Shown here one piece after another: positions 18,763-28,448 of a stretch of DNA of 64,000 nucleotides. Positions within the stretch are counted from its first letter, which is position 1; every line of letters starts with the position of its first letter. A model generated the notes under the pieces. The model saw nothing but the letters and a program-made list of their open reading frames with translations, was not told the origin of the DNA and did not search any database. The position numbers and the translations under genes were made by a program. This DNA comes from Photobacterium marinum (lineage in GTDB: Bacteria; Pseudomonadota; Gammaproteobacteria; Enterobacterales; Vibrionaceae). The stretch lies in NCBI RefSeq assembly GCF_000331515.1, contig NZ_AMZO01000002.1:62001-126000 (forward strand), in the 5' to 3' direction.

Positions 18763-19467
18763 ATGAGCACCAAAATTCTTGCAGTTGATACTGCAACCGA
18801 GAACTGTTCTGTTGCCTTATTGGTAGGCGATGAAGTGATTTCCCGTTGTGAGTACGCGCCGCGTGAACACACAACTAAAATTTTGCCTATGGTTGATACC
18901 GTTCTGGCAGAAGGCGGCCTGAAACTGAACCAGCTTGATGCATTGGCATTCGGCCGTGGTCCGGGCAGCTTTACCGGTGTTCGTATCGGTATTGGTATTG
19001 CGCAGGGGCTGGCGTTTGGCGCTGATTTGCCAATGCTCGGCGTGTCAACGTTGGCTGCTATGGCACAGGGAACTTACCGTACCCACCAGGCAGAACAGGT
19101 GTTGACTGCTATTGATGCTCGCATGGGTGAAGTTTACTGGGGTCAATACCAGCGCAAAGCTAACGGTGACTGGCAGGTTATCGGTGGTGAGCAGGTGATT
19201 CAGCCAGAATCTCTGGTTAGCCAGTTTGAGGCTACTGATAGTGGTCTTTGGTTAACTGCCGGTACAGGATGGGAAAGTTATGCTGAACCTCTAGCTCAGC
19301 TAAAGGTCAAAATGGAAAAAGGGACTGTTTTGTATCCGGATTCTCAGGATATGGTTCATCTGGCCAAGTATGCTTTCGCTCGTGGTGAAGCGATTGAGGC
19401 AGAACAAGCCAGCCCGGTTTATCTGCGCGACACGGTAACCTGGAAAAAGCTGCCGGGCCGAGAGTAG
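18763..19467 (+). CDS. tsaB: tRNA t6A modification protein TsaB
   Basis: Partner of TsaD and TsaE in making threonylcarbamoyl-adenosine 37 of tRNAs that read ANN codons. The 234 residues have an actin/ASKHA-like fold: [15 protein letters not shown] at the N-terminus, REHTTKILP near 35 and [13 protein letters not shown] near 65. It starts directly at the end of yoaA (no gap), which indicates one transcript and coupled translation. Confidence 0.95.
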   Translation: MSTKILAVDTATENCSVALLVGDEVISRCEYAPREHTTKILPMVDTVLAEGGLKLNQLDALAFGRGPGSFTGVRIGIGIAQGLAFGADLPMLGVSTLAAMAQGTYRTHQAEQVLTAIDARMGEVYWGQYQRKANGDWQVIGGEQVIQPESLVSQFEATDSGLWLTAGTGWESYAEPLAQLKVKMEKGTVLYPDSQDMVHLAKYAFARGEAIEAEQASPVYLRDTVTWKKLPGRE

Positions 19468-19513
19468 TCTTGCTATCAGAGAGTGGTTATTAAGAATTTA
19501 TTCTTGAACGATA

Positions 19514-19549
19514 GTTAGTTTTTGATAAATAGTTCGTTTTTGATAAATA
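19514..19549. repeat. Tandem 18-bp direct repeat upstream of a small ORF
   Basis: Two adjacent copies of GTTNGTTTTTGATAAATA (19514-19531 and 19532-19549) that differ at one base. It lies 37 bases before the small unknown gene. The GATAAAT element resembles a -10 box, so a duplicated promoter piece is possible. Confidence 0.7.
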
Positions 19550-19586
19550 GTAAGTTGGTGTTTTTCGCCCTGACAGGTATTTGAGT

Positions 19587-19871
19587 ATGGTTTCGATTCA
19601 GCGCTTACCTTCATCGATACAATCGTCATCGCCGAAACCTCGGGTTCAAAAACCAGAGGCGACGCCGGTTACGCCGCAGCCGACCGTGGTGGCAAAGGCT
19701 GTGGCTAGTACTGTCCGGGATCCGGAAGTTATCAAAGAAGCCCACTCTCAGATTCAATATGACCAGCCTGAGGGTAAAAGCCGTCAGGCTGTCGATTCCT
19801 ACATGGGAGTCATGCATCACGCTCGCAAGGAAGAGCTGTCTTCCCTGGTCGGTGTGGATGTTTACGTCTGA
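19587..19871 (+). CDS. Small unknown protein with C-terminal DVYV
   Basis: 94 residues from ATG 19587 (MVSIQRLPSSIQ). I do not recognise it. The N-terminal half is rich in Pro, Ser, Thr and Lys and looks disordered; the second half is more helical (EVIKEAHSQIQY, RQAVDSYMGVMHHARKEELSSLV) and the last residues are GVDVYV. No signal peptide or membrane segment is seen. It lies between tsaB and the slp gene, in the operon direction. Another small protein at 39621-39806 ends with the same four residues, which may be a shared tail signal. Confidence 0.65.
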   Translation: MVSIQRLPSSIQSSSPKPRVQKPEATPVTPQPTVVAKAVASTVRDPEVIKEAHSQIQYDQPEGKSRQAVDSYMGVMHHARKEELSSLVGVDVYV

Positions 19872-19939
19872 TTGCCTTTCTGACCTTCGCTTTGGCTGAG
19901 CCTTTGTGCGTATATTGAGCAATTGTTCAGGAGTATCTG

Positions 19940-20494
19940 ATGTTTAGGACGCTATTCCTTGGGCTGGTTGCTGTCTTTGTGGTAGGCTGCGCTAACGTGC
20001 CAGAAAGCCTGCAAACCCAGTCTGAAAAACCAATAACCGACTATCGAAAAATTGCTACTGAGACCAAACAGGTACAGGGGCAGGAAGTTCGGGTTGGGGG
20101 CATTATTGCTGCTGTTACTAACCTTGAAGATCGTACCCGGATTGAGGTTGTCAGTTTGCCTTTAACCAAAGATGGCAGGCCGATTCTTGATAAGAAACCA
20201 CAGGGACGCTTTGTCGGTTACATTGACGGTTTTCTTGAACCGATGGAGTACCGGCCAGGTCGTTTGCTGACTGTGGTTGGACGGGTAAGCGGTAGTGAGC
20301 AGGGAACTGTCGGTGAATTTAAATACCAGTTCCCGGTTATTAAGGTATCCGGTGATCTGCTTTGGCAGATCAAGCAGGAAATCTGGCTCGATGATTTCGA
20401 ACGAAACTTTAACTGTGTCGGTCTTCGTTGTCCGGTAAGCAGTTACGGCATTGGCTTTACTCGCGGAGAAGTTACCCAGCGGGTAACCAAATAA
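19940..20494 (+). CDS. Slp-family outer membrane lipoprotein
   Basis: 184 residues; a lipoprotein signal ends in VVGC with Cys at about 17, followed by Ala-Asn, so outer membrane sorting is expected. The mature part fits the Slp/YeaY family (GQEVRVGGIIAAVTN, then a beta-rich domain with RFVGYIDGFLEPMEYRPGR). Slp proteins are starvation or stationary-phase lipoproteins of unknown detailed role. Its position after tsaB and before fadD matches E. coli yeaY. Confidence 0.86.
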   Translation: MFRTLFLGLVAVFVVGCANVPESLQTQSEKPITDYRKIATETKQVQGQEVRVGGIIAAVTNLEDRTRIEVVSLPLTKDGRPILDKKPQGRFVGYIDGFLEPMEYRPGRLLTVVGRVSGSEQGTVGEFKYQFPVIKVSGDLLWQIKQEIWLDDFERNFNCVGLRCPVSSYGIGFTRGEVTQRVTK

Positions 20495-20526
20495 ACTTGT
20501 AGTTCTATATCGAGCGAGAGAGTTCT

Positions 20527-21444
20527 GTGTCGGGCGTAATGTACAACACCTATTTCCAGCTGGCGGAAATAAAGTTGGCTGGTCTGTGTTCATTTCAGCA
20601 TCAGGGCGGGGTGGTAAAGCCATCTGCGCCTTTGTCTTATTTGCAAGCAACCAAGCCTTTTTTAGTCTTTCTGCATGGCTGGCAGGATAATGCGGCCAGC
20701 TTTGACGGGCTTTTTCCGCTATTAGCTAAGTACTATCACCTGATTGCGATTGACTGGCCGGGCCATGGTCTTTCTCAGCCGAGGGGAAGAGATAATTACT
20801 ATTACTTCTTTGATTATGTCGATGACCTCAATCAGTTGATTGCGATGCTTCCTGCCGATGAGGTGTTGCTTGTCGGCCACTCGCTAGGGGCTCTGGTTGC
20901 CGGCAGTTATGCTGCAGCTTTTCCGGAAAAGGTTAAAGGGCTGGTCATGATAGAAGGTTTGGCTCCTCTTCATGAATCTGCGGAAAATGTCGCTAAAAGA
21001 TTGCGTGATGGTATTGGCAGCCGGCAGCGTTATCGCCAGCGTGCTGAGCTGCGGGCAGCAAGGTATATGCAGTCTTTTCAGGAAGCTCTGGAGTTGCGTT
21101 GTGCTGTTAACCGTTTATCACCGGAGCAATTGACGCCTCTGGTTGAACGTGCGACTTATCAGGATGGCCAGCAATGGTACTGGCGTCATGATAACAGGCT
21201 GCGTTGTGATTCTCTCTATCGTATAGCTCATGATCATGCTAGGGCATTAATGACTGAAATTCAGTGTCCGGTGCTATCGATAGTGGGAAATTGCGGATTT
21301 AAAGAACTTAAGCAACCCGAGGCCGGGCGTCTCTGGTTGCATGACAGCACTCAGGTTGAAGTCGATGGTGGCCATCACTGCCATATCGAGAGCCCGAGTG
21401 CTGTGTGCGAGCACATTATTGTGTTCGGCTCTGAATTTAAATAA
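20527..21444 (+). CDS. Alpha/beta hydrolase
   Basis: 305 residues from the GTG at 20527, with an ATG at 20539 as an alternative. The alpha/beta hydrolase signature is clear: oxyanion-hole region FLHGWQDNAASFDG (about 55-68), DWPGHGLSQPRG, nucleophile Ser in LLVGHSLGALVAGSYA (about 116-131), and the late His in VDGGHHCHIE. The substrate is unknown; similarity to SERHL/MEST-type serine hydrolases is an impression only. It sits between slp and fadD, so a link to acyl ester or lipid turnover is plausible but unproven. Confidence 0.85.
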   Translation: MSGVMYNTYFQLAEIKLAGLCSFQHQGGVVKPSAPLSYLQATKPFLVFLHGWQDNAASFDGLFPLLAKYYHLIAIDWPGHGLSQPRGRDNYYYFFDYVDDLNQLIAMLPADEVLLVGHSLGALVAGSYAAAFPEKVKGLVMIEGLAPLHESAENVAKRLRDGIGSRQRYRQRAELRAARYMQSFQEALELRCAVNRLSPEQLTPLVERATYQDGQQWYWRHDNRLRCDSLYRIAHDHARALMTEIQCPVLSIVGNCGFKELKQPEAGRLWLHDSTQVEVDGGHHCHIESPSAVCEHIIVFGSEFK

Positions 21445-21526
21445 CGGTTCAAATTCGTTATTTATGTTTGTTAACTGTGCTTTAGTGGCGGCGGCAAACG
21501 TTAGTTGTACCCCAAAGCAGTAATTA

Positions 21527-21541
21527 CTGACCTTAGGTCAG
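21527..21541. promoter_or_regulatory. Perfect inverted repeat in the fadD leader (candidate operator)
   Basis: CTGACCT-T-AGGTCAG: 7-bp arms around one base, 20 bases before the fadD GTG and just upstream of its ribosome site. Position and symmetry suit a fatty-acid regulator such as FadR, but the sequence does not closely copy the enterobacterial FadR consensus, so the binding protein is unknown. Confidence 0.45.
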
Positions 21542-21561
21542 AAAAAGAAGGAGAGTGCAAA

Positions 21562-23247
21562 GTGGATAAGGTTTGGCTTAACCGCTATCCGGAAGATGTA
21601 CCGGCAGAAATCAACCCGGATCAATATCCGTCGCTGGTTGAAATGTTCGAGCAATCTGTACAGAAATATGCAGATCAGACAGCATTTATCAATATGGGGC
21701 AGGTGATGACCTTCCGCAAACTGGAAGAGCGTAGCCGTGCATTTGCTGCTTATCTGCAAAATGAGCTTAAGCTGCAAAAAGGTGACCGCGTTGCGGTGAT
21801 GATGCCTAACCTGCTGCAATACCCGATTGCTCTGTTCGGTATCCTTCGTGCCGGTTGTGTGGTGGTTAACGTTAACCCGCTATATACCCCGCGTGAACTG
21901 GAACATCAGTTGAATGACTCCGGCGCTAAAGCAATCGTGATCGTGTCCAACTTTGCCCATACTCTGGAATCTATCGTTAAGAATACCTGTGTTGAGCATG
22001 TTGTTCTTACTCGCCTGGGTGATCAGCTTACCCGCCCGAAAGGCACACTGGTTAACTTTGTTGTCAAATATATTAAGAAGATGGTGCCGAAGTACCACCT
22101 TCCTCACGCGACCTCTATGCGTTCAGCGCTACGCAAAGGCCGTCGAATGCAATACGTTAAACCGTTTATGTCCGGAGATGACACGGCATTCCTGCAGTAC
22201 ACCGGTGGTACAACTGGTGTGGCAAAAGGTGCTGAACTGACTCATCGAAATATGCTGGCTAATGTGATTCAGGCCAAAGGAGCTTATAGTCCGGTTCTGA
22301 CTGAAGGTCGTGAGCTGATTGTGACTGCATTGCCACTGTATCACGTGTTTGCCCTAACGGTGAACTGCCTGCTGTTCATTGAAATGGGTGGTCGCAACCT
22401 GCTTATCACCAACCCGCGTGATATCCCTACTTTTATAAAAGAGCTGCAGCGTTATCCGTTTACCGCGCTGACCGGGGTAAACACCCTGTTCAATGCCCTG
22501 GTGAACAATGAAGATTTCCACGAGCTGGATTTCAGCAACCTGCACCTATCTGTTGGCGGTGGTATGGCGGTACAGCGTGCCGTTGCTGAGAAGTGGAAAC
22601 AAATTACCGGTAATTACCTGCTGGAAGGTTACGGCCTGACAGAATGTTCGCCGCTGGTGGCGGCGTACCCGTATGATCTGGTGGATTACAATGGTTCTAT
22701 CGGCCTGCCTGTTCCTTCTACAGAAGTACGCATCGTTGATGACGAAGGCAACGTGCTGGCAAATGATCAAACCGGTGAACTTCAGGTTCGTGGTCCTCAG
22801 GTTATGAAGGGATACTGGCAGCGTCCGGAAGCGACAAAAGAAGTACTGACCGATGATGGCTGGCTGTCAACCGGTGATATTGTCTGCTTCGATGATGAGG
22901 GCTTCCTGCACATTGTCGATCGTAAGAAAGACATGATCCTGGTTTCAGGCTTCAACGTGTACCCGAACGAGATCGAAGATGTTGTTGCTCTTCATAACAA
23001 AGTGTTGGAAGTTGCTGCTATCGGTCAACCACATGAAGTTTCAGGTGAAGTGGTGAAGGTTTGCGTAGTGAAGAGCGACCCTAGTCTGACCCGCGAAGAG
23101 CTGATCATGCACTGTCGTGAACACCTGACCGGCTATAAAGTGCCAAAGGTTGTGGAGTTCCGTGACGAGTTGCCAAAGACCAATGTTGGTAAAATTTTGC
23201 GCCGAGCGTTGCGTGAAGAGTCAGATAAGGTGGCTCAACAAGCATAA
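21562..23247 (+). CDS. fadD: Long-chain acyl-CoA synthetase
   Basis: Activates imported long-chain fatty acids to acyl-CoA for beta-oxidation at the inner membrane. The start is GTG at 21562 with GGAG 10 bases before, which gives 561 residues, equal to E. coli FadD, and the start (M)[13 protein letters not shown] aligns with it. Seen: P-loop-like [12 protein letters not shown] (about 212-223), [10 protein letters not shown] (about 375), STGDI and the FadD signature [20 protein letters not shown] (about 468-487). A hairpin terminator follows. Confidence 0.97.
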   Translation: MDKVWLNRYPEDVPAEINPDQYPSLVEMFEQSVQKYADQTAFINMGQVMTFRKLEERSRAFAAYLQNELKLQKGDRVAVMMPNLLQYPIALFGILRAGCVVVNVNPLYTPRELEHQLNDSGAKAIVIVSNFAHTLESIVKNTCVEHVVLTRLGDQLTRPKGTLVNFVVKYIKKMVPKYHLPHATSMRSALRKGRRMQYVKPFMSGDDTAFLQYTGGTTGVAKGAELTHRNMLANVIQAKGAYSPVLTEGRELIVTALPLYHVFALTVNCLLFIEMGGRNLLITNPRDIPTFIKELQRYPFTALTGVNTLFNALVNNEDFHELDFSNLHLSVGGGMAVQRAVAEKWKQITGNYLLEGYGLTECSPLVAAYPYDLVDYNGSIGLPVPSTEVRIVDDEGNVLANDQTGELQVRGPQVMKGYWQRPEATKEVLTDDGWLSTGDIVCFDDEGFLHIVDRKKDMILVSGFNVYPNEIEDVVALHNKVLEVAAIGQPHEVSGEVVKVCVVKSDPSLTREELIMHCREHLTGYKVPKVVEFRDELPKTNVGKILRRALREESDKVAQQA

Positions 23248-23283
23248 CCTGTTAAATCAGGTTACAATGTGGTGAATAATGAG

Positions 23284-23305
23284 TGCCGGCGTTATGCCGG
23301 CACTT
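23284..23305 (+). terminator. Terminator between fadD and rnd
   Basis: TGCCGGC (23284-23290), loop GTTAT, GCCGGCA (23296-23302), followed by CTTTGTTT. It overlaps the frame extension upstream of rnd, an argument against the early ATG at 23279. Confidence 0.75.
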
Positions 23306-23344
23306 TGTTTCGACCGGTCAGGTCGTCCAAATAAAAGGTTTGCT

Positions 23345-24466
23345 GTGAATTTTGAAATCGTAACAACAACCGAGCGACTGGATGTCGTATGTGAGCATGC
23401 CCGAACGAAATCGGCAGTGATGCTTGATACTGAATTTGTCCGTACCAGGACACTGTACCCGAAATTGGGACTGATCCAGCTGTTTGATGGTGACAGCCTG
23501 GTATTGATTGATCCGCTGGCTATCGACGATCTTGAACCTTTATGGGCTCTGCTGCGTGATCAGTCGGTCATCAAAGTGCTTCATGCCTGCGGTGAAGATC
23601 TGGAAGTGTTCCAGCATTATGCCGGTTGTCTGCCAGTACCTATGCTGGATACACAGGTGATGGCATCTTTCCTTGGTTACGGTGTTTCTGCCGGTTTCGG
23701 AACTCTGGTTAATGATTTTCTTGGTATTGAGCTGGATAAGGGTGAAGCTCGTACTAACTGGTTGGCACGTCCCCTGACCACTAAGCAGCTTGATTATGCG
23801 GCAGCGGATGTATTTTACCTTTTACCTCTATATGAAAAGTTATATGAGCAGGTTGAAGCTAAAGGTTGGCTGGATGCGCTGAAGCAGGAATGTTCTTCTT
23901 TGATGCTAAAGCGTATGAAGCAGGCCGATCCGGAAAAAGCTTACCTGGATATTAAAAATGCCTGGCAGTTAGATCCGAAACAGTTGGCGATTTTGCAGAA
24001 GGCGGCTAAGTGGCGAATGCTGGAAGCACGTAAGCGCGATTTGGCACTGAACTTTATCGTGAAAGAGCTGCACTTGTGGAAGTTGGCGCGTTTCAATATT
24101 AAATCCAAAGCGGTAATGGCAAAGGAAGGCTTTGATAGTATGGAAATCCAGCGCCATGCCGGTCGTTTGCTTAAAATGGTTTACGATGTAGACAAGATGT
24201 CACCGTTGGATTACCCAGAAAAGATTGTTCGCCTTGTTGATTTACCTGGCTACAAGCAACTGGTAAAGCGCATCAAAGATGAAGTCACGAAAGTGGAAGC
24301 AGAAACAGGTTTGGCTCCTGAGTTTTTGGCATCGAAAAAACAGGTTAACCAGTTGATCTCATGGGCATGGAAAAAACAAATGCCAGCGGATGACCTGCCG
24401 GACATGATGAAAACCTGGCGCAAAGCCTTGTTTGAAGAACGTGTAATGCCACTATTGAAGCGATAG
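23345..24466 (+). CDS. rnd: Ribonuclease D
   Basis: A 3'-5' exoribonuclease in tRNA and small RNA end maturation. The start is GTG at 23345 (AAAGG just upstream), giving 373 residues beginning (M)NFEIVTTTERLD, in line with the 375 of E. coli. The DEDD exonuclease residues lie in LDTEFVRTRT (about 27-36), HACGEDLEVF (about 80-89) and YAAADVFYLLPLY (about 151-163). A HRDC domain follows (DPKQLAILQKAAKWRMLEAR in part). It converges on minE. Confidence 0.95.
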   Translation: MNFEIVTTTERLDVVCEHARTKSAVMLDTEFVRTRTLYPKLGLIQLFDGDSLVLIDPLAIDDLEPLWALLRDQSVIKVLHACGEDLEVFQHYAGCLPVPMLDTQVMASFLGYGVSAGFGTLVNDFLGIELDKGEARTNWLARPLTTKQLDYAAADVFYLLPLYEKLYEQVEAKGWLDALKQECSSLMLKRMKQADPEKAYLDIKNAWQLDPKQLAILQKAAKWRMLEARKRDLALNFIVKELHLWKLARFNIKSKAVMAKEGFDSMEIQRHAGRLLKMVYDVDKMSPLDYPEKIVRLVDLPGYKQLVKRIKDEVTKVEAETGLAPEFLASKKQVNQLISWAWKKQMPADDLPDMMKTWRKALFEERVMPLLKR

Positions 24467-24505
24467 AAAGCGTTTCAGTTTCCTATTATTTTTGCTCTAT
24501 ATAAT

Positions 24506-24532
24506 AAAGCCCCGGCACTGCCGGGGCTTTTT
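24506..24532. terminator. Bidirectional terminator between rnd and minE
   Basis: AAAGCCCCGG-CACTG-CCGGGGCTTT, a 10-bp perfect stem with A/T flanks on both sides, between convergent genes. Confidence 0.9.
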
Positions 24533-24547
24533 AATCGCATCAGCCGA

Positions 24548-24817
24548 TTAGCGGCTGCCTTCTTCTTCAGGCAGGGTAACGTTCAGTTCCAGAACAGAAA
24601 GATCTTCTTCTTTCTGATCCAGGTTTACGCTCACCTGGTCAGGAGTGATTTCGACATATTTGCGAATCACTTCCAGGATATCCTGCTTAAGTTGTGGCAG
24701 GTAGCTTGGTTCACCCTGGCCTGCGGAGCGTCTTTCCGCAACGATAATCTGAAGCCTTTCTTTTGCCAGACTCGCAGATGTTGGTTTTTTGGGACGGAAG
24801 AATTCTAGCAAAGCCAT
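24548..24817 (-). CDS. minE: Cell division topological factor MinE
   Basis: Stimulates the MinD ATPase and drives pole-to-pole oscillation so that the division ring forms at mid-cell. 89 residues from ATG 24817 ([15 protein letters not shown]), with GGAGG 11 bases upstream located in the end of minD. The N-terminal amphipathic, MinD-binding region is followed by the dimer domain ([18 protein letters not shown]). It is the last gene of minCDE. Confidence 0.96.
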   Translation of the reverse strand: MALLEFFRPKKPTSASLAKERLQIIVAERRSAGQGEPSYLPQLKQDILEVIRKYVEITPDQVSVNLDQKEEDLSVLELNVTLPEEEGSR

Positions 24818-24824
24818 AGTTGAA

Positions 24825-25637
24825 TTAGCCTCCAAATAGACGTTTCAGGAAGCCTTTTTTCTCTTCCTCTAAGAAACGGAATGGGCGCTCCTCGCCCAGT
24901 AAACGACCTACTGTATCTTCGTAAGCCATACCTGCGTCAGAACCTTTATCGAAAATGACAGGTTCACCTTTGTTAGATGCATTCAATACTGCCTGGCTTT
25001 CAGGAATCACACCCAGAAGCGGAATGTGCAGGATCTCTTCAACATCAACCACACTCAGCATTTCGCCCAGCGTTACACGCGCCGGGTTATAGCGGGTAAG
25101 TAGCAGGTGAGTTTTGACCGGATCGGCACCGTCTTCTGCACGACGCGACTTTGAATCTAAAATGCCAAGAATACGGTCAGAGTCACGTACTGAAGAGACT
25201 TCAGGATTTGTTGTAACAATGGCTTCATCGGCAAAATACAGTGCCATCAGGGCACCGGTTTCAATGCCGGCCGGAGAATCACAGATAATGAACTCAAAGC
25301 CCATTTCATCCATGTCTTTCAGTACTTGCTCAACGCCCTCACGAGTCAGTGCATCTTTATCACGAGTCTGTGAAGCAGGAAGAACAAAAAGGTTATCAAC
25401 GCGCTTGTCTTTAATCAAAGCCTGATTAAGATTTGCTTCACCGTTGATAACATTAACAAAATCATATACGACACGGCGTTCGCAACCCATAATCAGGTCA
25501 AGGTTACGCAGGCCGATATCAAAATCAATAACTGCTGTTTTTTTGCCGCTTAGCGCCAGGCCCGATGCGATAGCTGCACTGGAAGTTGTTTTACCAACGC
25601 CACCTTTGCCCGAGGTAACAACGATAATACGTGCCAT
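24825..25637 (-). CDS. minD: Septum site-determining ATPase MinD
   Basis: A membrane-binding ATPase of the Min system that recruits MinC and is released by MinE. From ATG 25637 it has 270 residues. The deviant Walker [10 protein letters not shown] is at 10-18, Walker B-like CDSPAGIE near 117-124, and the C-terminal amphipathic membrane-targeting helix [13 protein letters not shown] is intact. It is very similar to the E. coli protein. The TTG one codon earlier is less likely as start. Confidence 0.98.
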   Translation of the reverse strand: MARIIVVTSGKGGVGKTTSSAAIASGLALSGKKTAVIDFDIGLRNLDLIMGCERRVVYDFVNVINGEANLNQALIKDKRVDNLFVLPASQTRDKDALTREGVEQVLKDMDEMGFEFIICDSPAGIETGALMALYFADEAIVTTNPEVSSVRDSDRILGILDSKSRRAEDGADPVKTHLLLTRYNPARVTLGEMLSVVDVEEILHIPLLGVIPESQAVLNASNKGEPVIFDKGSDAGMAYEDTVGRLLGEERPFRFLEEEKKGFLKRLFGG

Positions 25638-25658
25638 CAATTAATTCCTTATCAAACT

Positions 25659-26321
25659 CTATAGAGCCAGATGCTCTATGTTTAAATTATTTTCAGCTAG
25701 TGAGATAACGACACCTTTACCCCAGAATTCGTCCTGAATTTTATCACTGAGCCAGTAGTTACCTGCAATGGAAATTAGTTCAGATTGCAAGTTATGACAA
25801 AAAATTCTGGCTTCCTGTTGTCCGTTGGCGCCGGCAATAGCTCGTCCACGCATGGTTCCATAGATATGGATACAACCGTCAGCAATGACTTCTGCACCGG
25901 CACTGACGTGGTTCATAATAATTAAATCACTGTTTTTGGCGTAGATTTGCTGCCCGGAACGGACCGGGGTACGGATGATTTTAGTCGGAACCATCACTGG
26001 CTCAGCAGCTTTTGCCTGTCGAGCGGCATTCATGATAGCAAAGCCGGCCTCTTTAGCCTGGCTCTGGTATCGGGCATTTTTACAACCACTGATCCCGACA
26101 GGTATCATACCGGCTTTTTGCACCGCTGTTTTCAGCTGTGCGAAATCAATTTGGTCATCTGTCTGACTGATGTCGATGACAACAGGGGCAGAGGCAAAAA
26201 AATTCGGCGCCTGGTCAACTTTCTCTTTCAGAAAGTCGGCTGCCTTTTCAATATCCCCGTCTACGAGGTGCAGGGCTGAGAGCGTAAATGAGCCCCCTTT
26301 AAGTTCTGCTGTATTTGCCAT
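25659..26321 (-). CDS. minC: Septum site-determining inhibitor MinC
   Basis: The FtsZ polymer antagonist of the Min system. 220 residues from ATG 26321 (MANTAELKGGSFT). The N-terminal FtsZ-acting domain (about 1-105) is joined by a short Ala/Pro-rich linker to the C-terminal beta-helix domain, which has the MinD-binding RGRAIAGANG (RSGQ-type region about 155-165) and ends in NNLNIEHLAL. It is the first gene of minCDE on the minus strand, divergent from ycgL. Confidence 0.95.
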   Translation of the reverse strand: MANTAELKGGSFTLSALHLVDGDIEKAADFLKEKVDQAPNFFASAPVVIDISQTDDQIDFAQLKTAVQKAGMIPVGISGCKNARYQSQAKEAGFAIMNAARQAKAAEPVMVPTKIIRTPVRSGQQIYAKNSDLIIMNHVSAGAEVIADGCIHIYGTMRGRAIAGANGQQEARIFCHNLQSELISIAGNYWLSDKIQDEFWGKGVVISLAENNLNIEHLAL

Positions 26322-26545
26322 ACTCAACTCAATGACTGTCGCTAAATTAGCCGTTCAGGTACGTTATCACATAGGTACTTGCATGTTATATTCCTAAGGG
26401 TATGACAGCAAGCTATCCTTGCTTTAGCGTTGGAAATTCAGACAAGCATCTCATCTGAACGCCCATTTGGTGGTACTCAGAGGGAATGATTCTGCATTAT
26501 TGCGGTCTGAATTAGGTGACAGATTCAACTGACAGGCTACTTTTG

Positions 26546-26827
26546 ATGTTTTGTGCAATTTATAAAAGCCCTAAAAAAGAAAACACGTATCTATATATCA
26601 ACAATAAAGATGATTTTTCACAGGTACCGAAAAGCCTGATGGCGACTTTTGGTACTCCTCAGTTTGTTATGGTGTTGAACCTGGATAACGGACGTAAATT
26701 AGCGCTGGCAGATGTGGATAAAGTAAAAGACGCATTGGCAACAGCCGGTTTTTATTTGCAGGTACCACCTCCGGTGACTAATTTACTTGATGAGTATAAG
26801 GCTTCAATGGCCGGAAATAATTCATAA
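26546..26827 (+). CDS. ycgL: YcgL domain protein
   Basis: 93 residues from ATG 26546 ([17 protein letters not shown]); a GTG ten codons upstream is possible. The family pattern is clear: [20 protein letters not shown], then [18 protein letters not shown]. YcgL is a small alpha/beta protein of unknown function. Its place beside minC, divergent, is common in gammaproteobacteria, and here a lytic transglycosylase gene follows 9 bases later. Confidence 0.9.
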   Translation: MFCAIYKSPKKENTYLYINNKDDFSQVPKSLMATFGTPQFVMVLNLDNGRKLALADVDKVKDALATAGFYLQVPPPVTNLLDEYKASMAGNNS

Positions 26828-26836
26828 AGGGTAAGT

Positions 26837-27814
26837 ATGCATAAGCGATTGATATCGGCCCTGGTGGCCTTGGGATTAGGATTCTCATCTGTAGCTATGG
26901 CTGCAGATGCAGACAAAGGATTTGACGAATATGTACTCGGGCTGAAGGTTGAAGCCCGTGAAAAAGGAATTTCAGAGTCGATCATCAACTCTGCTTTTGA
27001 CGGTATTACATTTGTTGAGCGAGCGGTTAAAGCTGACAAAAATCAGCCAGAGAAGAAATTGACACTGGATGAATACCTTCCTCGGGCTGTGCCTGACTGG
27101 AAAGTAAAACAGGCAAATGAGCTTTATCGTAAGCATAAAAAGACATTGGATAAAATCGGGCGACAATATGGTGTTCAGCCAAGGTTTATTGTTGCTCTGT
27201 GGGGCGTAGAAAGTAATTTTGGTCGTCTGATGGGGAATTACAATGTTGTTGAAGCGCTTTCAACACTTGCTTATGAAGGTCGACGAGAAGCTTTTTTCCG
27301 TAATCAGGTAATGGCAGCGCTGCAAATTCTCGATCAAGGACATATTTCGCCAAAAGAGATGAAGGGGTCATGGGCCGGGGCAATGGGCCAGCCGCAGTTC
27401 ATGCCGACATCTTTTTTAACTTTTGCTGTTGATGGTAATAATGATGGCCGGATTGATATTTGGCAGACTGAAGCGGATGTGTTTGCATCTGCTGCCAATT
27501 ATCTTAAGAAGTCTGGTTGGGATGATGAATATACATGGGGACGTCAGGTTAAATTACCTAAAGGTATAAATGATAAGCTGTTTGGTGTAGAGAAGGATAA
27601 AAGTCGTTCTTTAGCTGAATGGCAGAAGCTTGGGGTAAGAAGAATCAATGGTAAAGCTTTGCCGAAAGTTGATATTCAAGCTTGGCTTATTCAACCCGAT
27701 GATAATCATGGAAGGGCGTATTTAGTATATGGTAACTACCTGACATTATTGAAGTGGAATCGCTCTCATTATTTTGCATTAGCAGTTAGCCATCTTGCTG
27801 ACAGGATTCGATAA
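26837..27814 (+). CDS. Lytic murein transglycosylase, MltB/GH103 family
   Basis: 325 residues with a cleavable signal peptide (about 1-22, ending AMAADA) and no lipobox, so a soluble periplasmic enzyme is likely. GH103 features: catalytic Glu in ALWGVESNFGR (about 114-124), GSWAGAMGQPQFMPTSF (about 176-192) and VDGNNDGRIDIW. The enzyme cuts glycan strands to 1,6-anhydro-muropeptides. It lies 9 bases after ycgL and next to the Min genes, which may link it to septal wall remodelling (inference). Confidence 0.92.
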   Translation: MHKRLISALVALGLGFSSVAMAADADKGFDEYVLGLKVEAREKGISESIINSAFDGITFVERAVKADKNQPEKKLTLDEYLPRAVPDWKVKQANELYRKHKKTLDKIGRQYGVQPRFIVALWGVESNFGRLMGNYNVVEALSTLAYEGRREAFFRNQVMAALQILDQGHISPKEMKGSWAGAMGQPQFMPTSFLTFAVDGNNDGRIDIWQTEADVFASAANYLKKSGWDDEYTWGRQVKLPKGINDKLFGVEKDKSRSLAEWQKLGVRRINGKALPKVDIQAWLIQPDDNHGRAYLVYGNYLTLLKWNRSHYFALAVSHLADRIR

Positions 27815-27827
27815 TTATCCATGATAC

Positions 27828-27856
27828 AAAGCCAGACATTCATGTCTGGCTTTTTT
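27828..27856 (+). terminator. Terminator after the lytic transglycosylase gene
   Basis: GCCAGACA-TTCA-TGTCTGGC followed by six T; 8-bp perfect stem 16 bases after the stop. Confidence 0.9.
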
Positions 27857-28448
27857 GTGCGTATTTCTATACATCAGCGCGATCTTATTTATCATACCTA
27901 AGTCGCTGTAAGACCCTGTCTTTCAAAATGGAAAGGGAGATTATTAGCTTGACGTTGAGATGCTGATTTTTAACTTAGAGTAACTATGTTATCAAATCAA
28001 AGTTTGGTCCAAGTATTAGTTAATTTTCGCTGAACAAGTATACCTAAGGTACTTGGCTATATTTGTTTGTTCCATGAAAAGTACGAAGTTAATCACCTAG
28101 AGAGAAGCCGCATGATGGGCATATAGTGAGCTTTTCCGTCTTAGCCCTCGCTATCGAGTGGTTGATGTATTGAAATCGCCCGTAATTGAATGTCGTTACC
28201 TCATGGGGTGGAGATATAGTGCTGGAGTAGAAAAGTAAGGAGTTGTAATTTTCCTTCTGTAAGACCTTTCAAAGAAAAGCAGACGTTATAGAGTATTAAT
28301 TCTAATTATATCTGTGGACACGATATTATCGTTATGCAAATTAGTTGTAGTCGTACCGAGAATTATTGTGAGTTTAATGAACATAATTTCACTGTGCTGA
28401 CTTTAAACACGAACGTTTTTTTGTATGGATAAGCAGGAATATGAATAT
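27857..28448. other. Gene-poor region before hns
   Basis: About 590 bases without a convincing reading frame on either strand. It holds a 10-base direct repeat CTGTAAGACC at 27906-27915 and 28257-28266, each followed by TTTCAAA (27921-27927 and 28267-28273), and an imperfect palindrome near 28036-28054 (AAGTATACCTAAGGTACTT). No known small RNA was recognised. Decayed gene, small RNA locus or rearranged DNA are all possible. Confidence 0.5.

Noticed and set aside
23279-23344. Upstream extension of rnd
   Set aside because: The extra codons are made of the fadD terminator hairpin; the GTG at 23345 fits RNase D length and has a ribosome site.
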